This document shows positions 44,194-52,993 of a stretch of DNA of 64,000 bases, piece by piece. The notes beneath the pieces were generated by a model, which saw only the letters and a list, made by a program, of their open reading frames with translations, had not been told where the DNA came from and ran no database searches. Made by a program: the position numbers and the translations under genes. The stretch comes from Vibrio gazogenes (GTDB taxonomy: Bacteria; Pseudomonadota; Gammaproteobacteria; Enterobacterales; Vibrionaceae). The stretch covers positions 1,116,001 through 1,180,000 of the forward strand of contig NZ_CP018836.1 in assembly GCF_002196515.1 (NCBI RefSeq). The letters run 5' to 3'. The number at the start of each line of letters is the position of its first letter. The stretch's first letter is position 1.

Positions 44194-45732
44194 TTATTTG
44201 CGGTGTTCTGGCTGTGACCACATGCCTTCCTTTTGAGCCCAGTAGGCGCGATGATAATCCTCACCTGAATCATGCCAGAAACCGAGTGGTTGGTTAGGGA
44301 AACTGTTCGTGCATCTTAGATTTTTCTCCTCAATCAGGACATGACATCCTAATGCAGGTATCGCGTTGTGTCTGTCCACATCAGCCTTGCTCACATCAGC
44401 CATTGGGTGGCCGATCAAAAAAGAGCCGGCAATATCTTCTTCTTGCAATGCAGGGATCACATATATATCGCTTTGAATATAGGAATCGATGTATTCGAAC
44501 AGGTGTGGATCGTTGATAACACCGCTGACGATCAGTGCCTGTAAAGACTTCATGGCATAGGTCTGTCCGGGAAAAAACGCTTGTTCTCGTAAATGATCCA
44601 GATAGGCAGAAGCCATATGGATGATATGACTTTGTGATTCTTCTGCCAGAGACCATAGTGCATCCATATTGGGGAAGAAAGGGGCTCCATCGTAAAATAC
44701 TAGGGTGGCGCCGCTGGCCAATGCTGACGTATGCCAGAGCAAAGCAGTGCTACTGCATGAGCAATGACTGAGGATACGAGTACCAGGCTGAATATTGCAA
44801 TGGAGTTGATGTTCTTTTAAATGATTGAGTATCGTTCCCCCGACACGATGGACGATTCGCACGTTCTTGCCTGAAGGCTGCTGATGGTGATGGACGAAGA
44901 GCGGATCATTAAAACCGACTCGTTCATAATTGATTCCTCTGGGGATATAACTGGCTAAAATCGCCTGCCAGTCTGAAAATGTATCGACGTAGTTGGATGA
45001 AAATTGTGGGGTTTGCAGGTATTCGATCTGGCATGTGTTACTCAAACTGGTCAGATGGTCAACCAGCTTTCGATTATTCTCTTCGGTGTTGATGGCTGTC
45101 CCTGCTCGGTTATATCCATTGCTGCAGAATAATATTTTAGGTTGCAATGGCTGAAAACATGCCATTGCAGTTTGAATATCCGTATCCTCCGGGGCGAGGG
45201 AAGACCAGATTGCGCCCAGACTGGTGACAGCCAGCAGAGCCACAATTGTTTCAGGGATATGGGGGAGATACCCAACGACGACATCCCCTCGCTCGACACC
45301 GTTTTGAGTCAGCCATTGCTGAACGAGTGAAACATGATCACACAGTTGTTGCCAAGTGAGTGTTTTTGTCTGACCGTTTTCATTTTTAAACCAGAGTGCG
45401 ACGGTATCAGGCTCCTGAAATGCATAGGAGAGTAAATTTTCAGCATAATTGAGTTGGGCCTGAGGAAACCAGATCGTATCTCGGGCTGTGATGAACTTCT
45501 CCCATTTGACAATGGCTTCACCGAAGACGCAATCTCCTTGGAAGCCAATGACGTCACAGTATTGCCATATCTCCAGCCAGAACTGTTTACTGTGAGTTAC
45601 TGACCATTGATGAAGTTGCTCAAAACCTTCAAGTGCTTCGCCTTGCATGTTGATGTGTTCAATAAATTGGTAAAGGTTTGATGAACGAATTGATTCAGGA
45701 CTTGACGTCCATAATTGAGCATCGTTTGCCAT
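44194..45732 (-). CDS. Acetoacetyl-CoA synthetase homologue with lost catalytic motifs
   Basis: The 512-residue protein aligns by eye with acetoacetyl-CoA synthetase: N-terminal WSVTHSKQFWLEIWQY, LNYAENLL, GYLPHIPETIVALLAVTSLGAIWSSLAPE, and VGGTILNHLKEHQLHCNIQPG. Where active enzymes have the P-loop YSSGTTGxPKAI, this one has HHHQQPSGKNVRI. The Cys-Gly-Trp-type segment after it is changed (SHCSCSSTALLWH). The motif around GD before the hinge is replaced (GFWHDSGEDYHRAYW), and the C-terminal domain of about 130 residues with the catalytic Lys is missing. The frame is intact, so this may be a pseudoenzyme or an early pseudogene. It sits downstream of qrr on the same strand. Confidence 0.75.
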   Translation of the reverse strand: MANDAQLWTSSPESIRSSNLYQFIEHINMQGEALEGFEQLHQWSVTHSKQFWLEIWQYCDVIGFQGDCVFGEAIVKWEKFITARDTIWFPQAQLNYAENLLSYAFQEPDTVALWFKNENGQTKTLTWQQLCDHVSLVQQWLTQNGVERGDVVVGYLPHIPETIVALLAVTSLGAIWSSLAPEDTDIQTAMACFQPLQPKILFCSNGYNRAGTAINTEENNRKLVDHLTSLSNTCQIEYLQTPQFSSNYVDTFSDWQAILASYIPRGINYERVGFNDPLFVHHHQQPSGKNVRIVHRVGGTILNHLKEHQLHCNIQPGTRILSHCSCSSTALLWHTSALASGATLVFYDGAPFFPNMDALWSLAEESQSHIIHMASAYLDHLREQAFFPGQTYAMKSLQALIVSGVINDPHLFEYIDSYIQSDIYVIPALQEEDIAGSFLIGHPMADVSKADVDRHNAIPALGCHVLIEEKNLRCTNSFPNQPLGFWHDSGEDYHRAYWAQKEGMWSQPEHRK

Positions 45733-45953
45733 AGTTATATCTCGTTGTCATATACAGACCAGTAAATTGGCGGTACTTACCATACTTATTGCTGGATCAA
45801 CGGATTCTTTCTGATGAGTACATTCGTACCCAGAGACATCATCTGAAGATACATATCTAAAGTCTTGTGAGATTTGGTGAAAACGTCAAATAAGAAAGTG
45901 TTATCAGCGGGGGTGAATCACGAATAAAGTGAGGTGGATGACAAAATTCAGAT

Positions 45954-46065
45954 AAAAAAATAGCCAGCCACAATATTGTGTGACTGGCTGTAATTTATTG
46001 TGAACAAATATTCATTCACTAACAACGTCAGTTGGCTAGGTGACCCTCGGCTTAAGAAGGGTCGC
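45954..46065 (-). ncRNA. qrr: Qrr quorum-regulatory small RNA
   Basis: The minus strand contains the Qrr core (46015-46046, including CTAGCCAACTGACGTTGTTA), which is nearly invariant among Vibrio Qrr1-5 and pairs with luxR/hapR-type mRNA. It is preceded by the 5' stem GACCCT..AGGGTC (46042-46063). A 3' hairpin follows, with AGCCAG/CTGGCT and CACAAT/ATTGTG arms (45962-45989), then seven T (45960-45954). The length of about 112 nt is typical. Qrr RNAs act with Hfq at low cell density to repress LuxR/HapR/OpaR, activate aphA and repress luxO. The transcription start is set by the sigma-54 promoter. The number (Qrr1 to Qrr5) cannot be decided here. Confidence 0.95.
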
Positions 46066-46074
46066 TTAGAATAA

Positions 46075-46090
46075 TGCACGATGTGTGCCA
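46075..46090 (-). promoter_or_regulatory. Sigma-54 promoter of qrr
   Basis: On the minus strand TGGCAC (46090-46085), five bases, then GTGCA (46079-46075) match the -24/-12 consensus TGGCAC-N5-TTGCA with one mismatch. This places the start near 46065, at the Qrr 5' stem. LuxO-phosphate with RpoN drives all known qrr genes. Confidence 0.9.
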
Positions 46091-46152
46091 ACTACAAAAT
46101 ACCATTATTCTGTGCGTTTTGTAGGCAAAGTAAGTCATATGAGTCTTATTTT

Positions 46153-46178
46153 TTGCATATTGAAAATGCAAAATGCAA
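46153..46178. promoter_or_regulatory. LuxO binding sites upstream of qrr
   Basis: On the minus strand TTGCATTTTGCAT (46178-46166) matches the LuxO box TTGCA(W3)TGCAA with one change. A second symmetrical element TTGCAT-N7-ATGCAA spans 46153-46171. They lie about 75 bases above the -24 element, at normal distance for a sigma-54 activator. Confidence 0.8.
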
Positions 46179-46434
46179 ATTTCGAACAAAATGCTAGTGA
46201 TACCATTGTCATATTAGTGTCAGAGAAAAGCCGTATAAGTTAAAACATATTTTGTTATACATCTAAACATTTGATGTCTTAATTTATATTGTAAGGCTTG
46301 TATTTTTATACTTTAAAATCAATTAATTAGGTTTTTGTTGGCCGTTTTTGTCTAAATTTTCGCTTGAAGTAAGCGTAAATCATATGTTAATGTTTTGGAA
46401 AATTAATTAGAGTTCAAAATAATTAGGCATTATC

Positions 46435-46986
46435 ATGATCACCAACATACCATGGTCAGAAATGGCTAGAGCTGCACTAGAGCGAAATCATTCGCAGTGG
46501 ATTTTTAGAACCCCCGTTCGTTCAGATGGTCAACGAATTCACGAATTAGTAAGTTTGTGTCCGCCATTGGATGAAAATTCTGCATATTGTAATTTTTTAC
46601 AGTCAATTCATTTCCAAAAAACGTGCATTCTTGCTGAACAGCAAGATGAGATTTTGGGATTTATTTCTGCTTATCGTAAACCGGACAAGCCTTCAGATTT
46701 GTTCATTTGGCAGGTTGCCGTGCATCCGTCTGCCCGAGGGAAGGGTTTAGCTTTTGATATGTTAAAGCAGCTGATTTCTCAGGAGAACTTACAGGATATC
46801 GAAGCAATAGAGACCACGATTACCAGAGATAATCAGGGCTCTTGGAACCTATTTAAGAAATTTGACCATGCGAACGGTTTGCAAGGGCAGGTTTCGACGT
46901 TTCTTGATGAAACCCGGCATTTCGATGGGCAGCATGAAACGGAATATCTGTACCGCATTCCGCTTGAGTCAATCCCACAGACGTAG
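46435..46986 (+). CDS. ectA: L-2,4-diaminobutyrate acetyltransferase EctA
   Basis: The 183-residue GNAT enzyme acetylates L-2,4-diaminobutyrate, the second step of ectoine synthesis. It shows FRTPVRSDGQRIHELVSLCPPLDENSAYCNFLQ, FISAYRKPDKPSDLFIWQVAVHPSARGKGLA (acetyl-CoA loop) and DNQGSWNLFKKF. The length is typical. It is the first gene of ectABC-ask. The upstream gap of 370 bp is shared with qrr, so its promoter lies close to the LuxO boxes. Osmotic control is expected in vibrios through CosR and quorum regulators; no site was assigned. Confidence 0.97.
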   Translation: MITNIPWSEMARAALERNHSQWIFRTPVRSDGQRIHELVSLCPPLDENSAYCNFLQSIHFQKTCILAEQQDEILGFISAYRKPDKPSDLFIWQVAVHPSARGKGLAFDMLKQLISQENLQDIEAIETTITRDNQGSWNLFKKFDHANGLQGQVSTFLDETRHFDGQHETEYLYRIPLESIPQT

Positions 46987-47107
46987 TGACGACTAAACGT
47001 AAGTATTTACTGAAGTGACAAGTACACTCCAGCGGCTGCTGTTGCCTGCTTGTTCAATTTACCCAATTCATACATAGAAAATTCAAACAAAGGAAATGTA
47101 TTCAATT

Positions 47108-48373
47108 ATGAATATTTTCAACGAGAAAGAGTCAAACGTACAATCGTATGCTAATCACTTCCCTGTCGTGTTCGCGACTGCAAAAGGGAGCTGTCTGTAT
47201 TCCGAACGTGGTGACCGCTATCTTGATTTTTTAGCTGGTGCCGGTGCATTAAATTACGGTCATAACAATGCTATTTTGAAGCAGGCATTGCTGGATTATA
47301 TTGACCGGGATGGTGTCACGCATGGCCTGGACATGTATTCGCAGGCTAAGGCCGAATTTTTACAAGCATTTGAGCACCACATTCTTCGCCCCCGTATGCT
47401 GGATTATAAAGTTCAGTTTACCGGACCAACCGGTACCAATGCGGTTGAAGCGGCATTAAAGCTGGCCCGAAAAGTGACTGGGCGCAGCAATGTTGTCGCC
47501 TTTACCAATGGTTTCCATGGTTGCTCGTATGGCGCACTTGCCGCGACGGGTAATCAGCATCACCGTGGCGCAGCAGGACTCCATTTACATGGCATTCAAC
47601 GTCTGCCATATGATGGATATGCAGGGCAAGACGGCTTGAAATTGTTTGAAACCATGTTAACCGATGGTTCTTCGGGAATGGATAAACCCGCTGCTGTACT
47701 GGTTGAAACCGTACAGGGAGAAGGGGGGCTTAATGTCGCTTCCGAGAGCTGGCTACAACGTTTGAATACGCTGTGTAAACGACACAAAATTTTGCTGATT
47801 GTCGATGACATCCAAGCCGGGTGTGGCCGTACAGGAACCTTCTTTAGTTTTGAACCCGCCGGTATTACACCAGATATTGTGACGTTATCGAAATCAATCA
47901 GTGGTTATGGTCTGCCGATGTCACTGGTCCTGATGAAACCAGAGCTGGATGTTTGGGAATCCGGTGAGCATAACGGGACATTCCGTGGTAACAACCATGC
48001 GTTTGTGACGGCAACCAAAGCCATTGAAACCTATTGGACCAACCATGATCTTGAACATCACATTGGTGAGTGTGCCCAAGCGGTCACCCATGTGATTGAA
48101 AAAATGCTCCGTCGATACCCAGAGTTGCTTTCGCACCGTAAAGGCCGTGGACTGATGCAGGGTGTGGCATGTACTTCCGGTGAAGTTGCCGAAAACATTG
48201 CCCGGGAATGTTTCAATCAGAGCATGATTATCGAAACTGCTGGTCCTGAGGGTGAAGTTCTGAAGTTCTTCTGTCCATTGACGATCAGCTCCGACGAGCT
48301 GCAAGAAGGACTGGATATTTTTCAGCGTGCGACAGAGACCGTGGCACCGCAATACATCAAAAAAGCATCTTAA
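47108..48373 (+). CDS. ectB: Diaminobutyrate-2-oxoglutarate transaminase EctB
   Basis: The 421-residue PLP enzyme makes 2,4-diaminobutyrate from aspartate semialdehyde and glutamate. It has FTGPTGTNAVEAALKLARKVTGR, the PLP Asp in VDDIQAGCGRTG and the PLP Lys in TLSKSISGYG. The start is ATG 47108 (IFNEKESNVQSYANHFP as in other EctB); ATG 47096 has its ribosome site too close. It follows ectA after 121 bp, a rather long gap for an operon. Confidence 0.97.
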   Translation: MNIFNEKESNVQSYANHFPVVFATAKGSCLYSERGDRYLDFLAGAGALNYGHNNAILKQALLDYIDRDGVTHGLDMYSQAKAEFLQAFEHHILRPRMLDYKVQFTGPTGTNAVEAALKLARKVTGRSNVVAFTNGFHGCSYGALAATGNQHHRGAAGLHLHGIQRLPYDGYAGQDGLKLFETMLTDGSSGMDKPAAVLVETVQGEGGLNVASESWLQRLNTLCKRHKILLIVDDIQAGCGRTGTFFSFEPAGITPDIVTLSKSISGYGLPMSLVLMKPELDVWESGEHNGTFRGNNHAFVTATKAIETYWTNHDLEHHIGECAQAVTHVIEKMLRRYPELLSHRKGRGLMQGVACTSGEVAENIARECFNQSMIIETAGPEGEVLKFFCPLTISSDELQEGLDIFQRATETVAPQYIKKAS

Positions 48374-48382
48374 GGGATTGTT

Positions 48383-48766
48383 ATGATTGTCAGAACATTA
48401 AAAGAATGTATTCAGAGTGAGCGACGTGTGGTCGCGGAAAACTGGGAAAGCGTCCGTATGTTATTGAAAGATGACAATATGGGGTTCTCATTTCATATTA
48501 CGACGATTTATCAGGATACCGAGACACATATTCATTATAAGAATCATCTTGAATCTGTGTACTGCGTCTCCGGCAGCGGGGAAATAGAAGTTGTCGGTGG
48601 AGAGACCTTCCCGATTGAGCCGGGCACGTTGTATATCTTGGATCAGCATGATGAACATTATCTACGGGCTTATCCCGGACAGAATATGGTGATGGCTTGT
48701 GTCTTCAACCCACCGTTGAATGGACAAGAAGTTCATGATGCGTCCGGCGTCTATCCACTGAGTTAA
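48383..48766 (+). CDS. ectC: L-ectoine synthase EctC
   Basis: The 127-residue cupin closes N-acetyl-diaminobutyrate to ectoine. MIVRTLKECIQSERRVVAENWESVRMLL, THIHYKNHLESVYCVSGSGEIE (metal Glu and Tyr region) and LYILDQHDEHYLRA (metal His) are present. It begins 9 bp after ectB with AAGGGA. No hydroxylase ectD follows, so the product is ectoine and not hydroxyectoine, at least from this locus. Confidence 0.97.
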   Translation: MIVRTLKECIQSERRVVAENWESVRMLLKDDNMGFSFHITTIYQDTETHIHYKNHLESVYCVSGSGEIEVVGGETFPIEPGTLYILDQHDEHYLRAYPGQNMVMACVFNPPLNGQEVHDASGVYPLS

Positions 48767-48848
48767 GTCGTCAAAGTTGATTGTGATGTTGGAGGAATGT
48801 ATCTATCCGGACAGTCAGGAGACTGTTCGGTCATAACAAGGAGAAAAC

Positions 48849-50276
48849 ATGTCATTTACCGTAGAGAAAATCGGCGGTACATCCATGACCGCATTTGATG
48901 CCGTCATGGATAATATCCTGCTACGGCCGGAAAACCCTTATCAACGTATTTTTGTGGTCTCTGCTTATTCAGGTATTACCGATGCGTTGTTGGAATGTAA
49001 AAAAACCGGTCAACCCGGTATTTATCAGTTAATCGCCCAGAGAAGTGAGAAGTGGCAGGAGAAAATGGAAGCGTTAGAGCAACGAATGATGCTCATCAAC
49101 CAGAATATTTTTGCTGACCCGATGTCTCGTCTTCGCGCCGATAAGTTTATCCGCTCCCGTTTGTCTGAAGCGAAGAATTGTATCCGCAATATTATGGATA
49201 CATGCCAGCATGGACAATTTTCCCTGAATCGTTATCTGCCGCAGATTCGAGAGTTTCTATCTTCTCTGGGAGAAGCACATAGTGCTTATAACACGGTCTT
49301 GAAACTGAAACATTCCGGTATTAACTCTCGTTTTATTGATTTGTCGGGATGGAATGAAGATCACCACGGTAGTCTGGATGATGTCGTTCGTCAGGCATTT
49401 GAGAGCGTTGATGTGACATGTGAACTCCCGATTGTGACTGGCTATGCGTATTGTGATGAAGGTTTGATGAAGACATATGACCGGGGCTACAGTGAGATGA
49501 CGTTTAGTCGTATTGCTGCCCTCACGGGGGCGGGGCAGGCGATCATTCATAAAGAATACCATCTCAGTACCGCGGATCCGGGTATTGTCGGTGCGGATGT
49601 TGTGCGTCCGATGGGAGAGACGAACTTTGATGTCGCCGATCAATTGGCGAACCTCGGTATGGAAGCGATTCACCCCAATGCGGCGACTGGACTACGGCAG
49701 CAGAATATCCCTTTGATCGTGAAAAACACGTTTGAACCGGAACACCGTGGAACACGTATTTCAGGCGGACATGATCCGGAGAATCATCGGGTGGAAATTA
49801 TTGCGGGCCGCGATAAAGTGTTTGCGTTGCATTTGTTTGATCAATCAATGGTTGGATTGGTCGATACCGTCAGTTATGAGATGGCCGAGATGATCGCTGA
49901 AGCGAAAGTTGATCTGATCGGAAAAGAGATGAATGCCAACTCGATGACTTATTATTTACACGGGCAGAGTGATAGTTTAAATCGTCTGCTCGCGAGTGTA
50001 GAGCAGCGTTATCCAGCGGCATCGGTTTCTGGAAAAATGGTGGCGTTGATCTCGGCGATTGGTGCTTCGATGGACACATGTGAAGTGCTGGCAAATGGTA
50101 TGGTCGCATTGGGACAGGGCAATATTCAGCCGATGGCTGTCCATTCGTCACTCAGAAATGTCAATGTGCAGTTTTGTGTCGAAGATAAACATTATCATCA
50201 GGCGATTTGTTTGCTCCATGAAATGTTGATTGAAGAAAATTGTCCGAAAAGAAGCCCAAGGCGTTATGCCGCCTGA
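48849..50276 (+). CDS. ask: Ectoine-specific aspartate kinase (Ask_Ect)
   Basis: The 475-residue aspartokinase phosphorylates aspartate to feed ectoine synthesis. It starts with the VEKIGGTSMT motif, has GYSEMTFSRIAALTGAGQAIIHKEYHLSTADP and FEPEHRGTRISG, and two ACT domains at the C-terminus. Feedback-insensitive paralogues of this type are fused to ect operons in many vibrios. AAGGAG precedes the ATG; the gap after ectC is 82 bp. A strong terminator follows. Confidence 0.95.
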   Translation: MSFTVEKIGGTSMTAFDAVMDNILLRPENPYQRIFVVSAYSGITDALLECKKTGQPGIYQLIAQRSEKWQEKMEALEQRMMLINQNIFADPMSRLRADKFIRSRLSEAKNCIRNIMDTCQHGQFSLNRYLPQIREFLSSLGEAHSAYNTVLKLKHSGINSRFIDLSGWNEDHHGSLDDVVRQAFESVDVTCELPIVTGYAYCDEGLMKTYDRGYSEMTFSRIAALTGAGQAIIHKEYHLSTADPGIVGADVVRPMGETNFDVADQLANLGMEAIHPNAATGLRQQNIPLIVKNTFEPEHRGTRISGGHDPENHRVEIIAGRDKVFALHLFDQSMVGLVDTVSYEMAEMIAEAKVDLIGKEMNANSMTYYLHGQSDSLNRLLASVEQRYPAASVSGKMVALISAIGASMDTCEVLANGMVALGQGNIQPMAVHSSLRNVNVQFCVEDKHYHQAICLLHEMLIEENCPKRSPRRYAA

Positions 50277-50307
50277 TTTAGGTTAATCATGTGCATCAAA
50301 AGACGAG

Positions 50308-50340
50308 AAACGGATGACAGGCGCTGTCATCCGTTTTTTT
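50308..50340 (+). terminator. Intrinsic terminator of the ectoine operon
   Basis: AAACGGATGACAG (50308-50320) and CTGTCATCCGTTT (50324-50336) form a 13-bp stem with a 3-base loop and a T run. Confidence 0.95.
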
Positions 50341-50964
50341 ATAATCCGTTTGTTTTGATACTTTGTAGAGAAACAATAAAATAAATGTGAATTAAATATG
50401 ACGATTATTTTATCGGATGTAAATGTAAGCAGAAAATATATATTTATTATCATGTTTCATATGTGCGGAGCGAAAGATTCGGCGTTCAATTATCGGATAA
50501 ACTTTATTACAATTATTTAAATTGAGTTTATGAAATAATTATGATAGGGGAAGTTTATTTTTTATAGTGACGATAGTATTCATTCTATATTTCATGGTTT
50601 TCGTCAAATCACATTAATCACCCCATGGAAACACTAATAGAAAATTTTTAACAAAAATACATTTTTATAAAATAAAATTCAAAATTGTTGGGTCAATTTA
50701 TAAATTTAATAAAAATATTTTAATTTTGAGGTTTGTCAGGTTTTTTTGGTAGAAAATGTTGCACAATTTGGGTGCAATTGGTCTTGGAACATCATGATGG
50801 AATCCGATGTATTGATTATATCGGCGGATGCATATGTTTGGCATATATTTACGGACAATGATGAAAATAAGGACATTACCTTTATCTATATTCTACATAC
50901 TTTTCGTTTAAGTACGAAACTAATTGCGATAAAGATTATAGAAATTAATTAAAAGGTAAATGAA
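50341..50964. other. Long AT-rich region upstream of ansB
   Basis: Nearly 620 bp without a believable gene; a 68-codon frame at 50746-50952 starts at a TTG-like site with no ribosome binding sequence and is rejected. The stretch is about 70% AT. It likely holds the ansB promoter and possible CRP or FNR sites, none of which I could place with confidence. Confidence 0.4.
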
Positions 50965-52005
50965 ATGAATAAAAAATATTTATCCAAAACGATGGCTGCG
51001 TTGATGCTCTGTACCTCTTTTGCTTCTTTTGCAAACGCGGATAAACCTACTGTCAAAATTTACGCAACGGGAGGAACCATTGCGGGAAGTTCTGAATCAA
51101 ATATGGATACAACAGATTATAAAGCCGGCAAAATTGGGGTTGATCTGTTGATTTCTGCTGTACCTGAGTTAAAGGATTTTGCCCATGTGATTGGTGAGCA
51201 AATCGCCAATACAGACAGTAATAATATTAATCAGAATATTCTGTTAAAGCTCAGCAAAGCAATCAGCCTGCAACTGGCTGATGCCGACACCAGTGGTGTT
51301 GTGGTCACTCATGGAACTGACACACTTGAGGAAACTGCATTTTTCCTTGATTTGACAGTGAAAAGCGACAAGCCTGTAGTCATTGTTGGTGCAATGCGTC
51401 CGGCAACTGCAATTAGTGCGGATGGTGGCATGAACTTGCTGGAAGCTGTCAGACTGGCGTCAGACGATAATGCGAAAGATCGCGGCGCAATGGTTGTGCT
51501 GAATGACCGGATCGGTTCTGCATTTTATACCACCAAAACCAATTCAACGATGCTGGATACATTTAAAGCAACCGAACAGGGATATCTGGGTGCGTTCTTA
51601 AGTGGCGAACCGCATTTCTATTATGAGCCGACAAAACCAGTTGATAAGCCGTATTTCGATATCAGCCATGTCAAACAGCTACCAAAAGTGAAAATCCTGT
51701 ATAGCTATCAAGACCAAGATCCTGCGTTGCTCCATGCAGCCATTAAAGAAGGCGCAAAAGGGATTGTTATTGCAGGCACTGGTAACGGTTCTTTATCAGA
51801 TGTAATGCTTGAAGCCGTTCAAGAAACGATGGATAAAGGTATTCCGGTTGTTCGCTCAACCCGTACCGGTAACGGATTCGTAACGCCAAAACAGGAAGGT
51901 ATCGGTTCCGGTGTTTATAATCCTCAGAAAGCGAAAGTGCTTTTGTCTCTGGCACTGGCTCATGGTGATAACCTTAAGACCATCAGAAATTATTTCGAAA
52001 ACTAA
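50965..52005 (+). CDS. ansB: Periplasmic type II L-asparaginase
   Basis: The 346-residue protein has a signal peptide ending near ASFANA-DKPTV, then both threonine-containing asparaginase signatures: YATGGTIAGS and THGTDTLEETAFFLDLTV. It hydrolyses asparagine to aspartate and ammonia in the periplasm. AAAGG precedes the ATG. Type II enzymes are tetramers with high affinity. It is a single-gene unit with its own terminator; neighbours do not suggest a pathway, although aspartate is also the ectoine precursor. Confidence 0.97.
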   Translation: MNKKYLSKTMAALMLCTSFASFANADKPTVKIYATGGTIAGSSESNMDTTDYKAGKIGVDLLISAVPELKDFAHVIGEQIANTDSNNINQNILLKLSKAISLQLADADTSGVVVTHGTDTLEETAFFLDLTVKSDKPVVIVGAMRPATAISADGGMNLLEAVRLASDDNAKDRGAMVVLNDRIGSAFYTTKTNSTMLDTFKATEQGYLGAFLSGEPHFYYEPTKPVDKPYFDISHVKQLPKVKILYSYQDQDPALLHAAIKEGAKGIVIAGTGNGSLSDVMLEAVQETMDKGIPVVRSTRTGNGFVTPKQEGIGSGVYNPQKAKVLLSLALAHGDNLKTIRNYFEN

Positions 52006-52024
52006 TTTCTCCTGATATATCTCG

Positions 52025-52052
52025 AAAGGGTCTGCAGCGCAGACCCTTTTTT
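52025..52052 (+). terminator. Intrinsic terminator of ansB
   Basis: AAAGGGTCTGC (52025-52035) and GCAGACCCTTT (52039-52049) form an 11-bp stem with a short loop, followed by T residues. Confidence 0.92.
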
Positions 52053-52065
52053 TATCGTTTTAACT

Positions 52066-52150
52066 GGACCGTCACTTTTAGCGCAGTCTTAGCGGGACAG
52101 ATCCTTTAACTCGTCATCCCACCATCTCTATCTTGACAGGACAGTCATCT
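52066..52150 (+). repeat. Degenerate GGACAGTCAC-type motif cluster after ansB
   Basis: GGACCGTCACTTTTA (52067-52081), GGGACAGATCC (from 52094) and AGGACAGTCATCT (52138-52150) are degraded forms of the motif at 23852. Three in 85 bp, directly after a terminator, look like a worn insertion of a REP-type element. Confidence 0.45.
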
Positions 52151-52269
52151 TAACCATTCAGTAATGGATCTCACTAATTGATTTTTTTCTGCAGGTAATT
52201 TGTCTGGTTTCTTTATCGTTGGCTATATTGTGCATTATCTAGGCAATAATTGTGATAAGGACTCCGGCT

Positions 52270-52848
52270 ATGATTCGTCATCTGTCATCGATGATTTTTA
52301 CTGTACTGCTCTCATTGACTTCACTATTACCACTGACGTCTGTCCACGCTGAAGGTGCACCCGACAGTCTGAAAGAGTTGATTCCTCAGTTGGAAAGTTG
52401 GGGAAGAGATCCTGTTCTGATTGAGGCTGTGGAAGCACAGAATAAGCAGAAAGTCTCCTTGGATGAGATCAAAAAAATGGATGAGACATGGAGAAATACA
52501 TCGGATGTCAATGATTTCATGTCTTCTCTGATGAGTAATAAAGCTGCAAAAAGGTTGCTGGAACTTGAAAATAGTATGCCGTTTCTGATTGAGCTTTTTC
52601 TCATGGACAATCAAGGCGCTAATGTGGCGATGACCAATAAGACGTCTGACTATTGGCAGGGAGATGAAGATAAGTTCATTCAGTCTTTCAACGGTGGCCA
52701 AGGGAAAGACTACATTGGTGAAGTGGAATACGATGATAGTGTACTCAGCTATCTTGTTCAGGTTTCTGTTCCAGTGATTGATCCTCAGGGGAAAACGATT
52801 GGTGCGCTGACTATCGGGATTAATCTTGATGAATATGAAGACCAGTAA
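52270..52848 (+). CDS. Stand-alone periplasmic Cache/PDC-type sensor domain
   Basis: ATG 52270 with AAGGA 8 bases upstream gives 192 residues. A signal peptide ends near SVHA-EGAPD. The remainder looks like a single Cache/PDC fold: long N-terminal helix, LIELFLMDNQGANVAMTNKTSDYWQGDEDKFIQSF with the typical DxxGxxVAxTxxTSDYWQGDE core, then VSVPVIDPQGKTIGALTIGINL. It has no membrane anchor or output domain. A chemoreceptor gene follows after 145 bp, so it may bind a ligand and present it to that receptor. The role is inferred. Confidence 0.8.
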   Translation: MIRHLSSMIFTVLLSLTSLLPLTSVHAEGAPDSLKELIPQLESWGRDPVLIEAVEAQNKQKVSLDEIKKMDETWRNTSDVNDFMSSLMSNKAAKRLLELENSMPFLIELFLMDNQGANVAMTNKTSDYWQGDEDKFIQSFNGGQGKDYIGEVEYDDSVLSYLVQVSVPVIDPQGKTIGALTIGINLDEYEDQ

Positions 52849-52993
52849 TGTACTGAGAGATTGATTATCACGTCATGAATTAAACCACCGATTTTAACCA
52901 AGAATTCTCATAATCATCAGATAAGAAACAGTCAACCACACCTCTCCTGTTCGTTATTCGTGACAGGTGAGGTGGCTGTTTGGGAGGAGATTG

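Noticed and set aside
50746..50952. 68-codon open frame upstream of ansB
   Set aside because: AT-rich, no ribosome binding site, no recognisable protein character.
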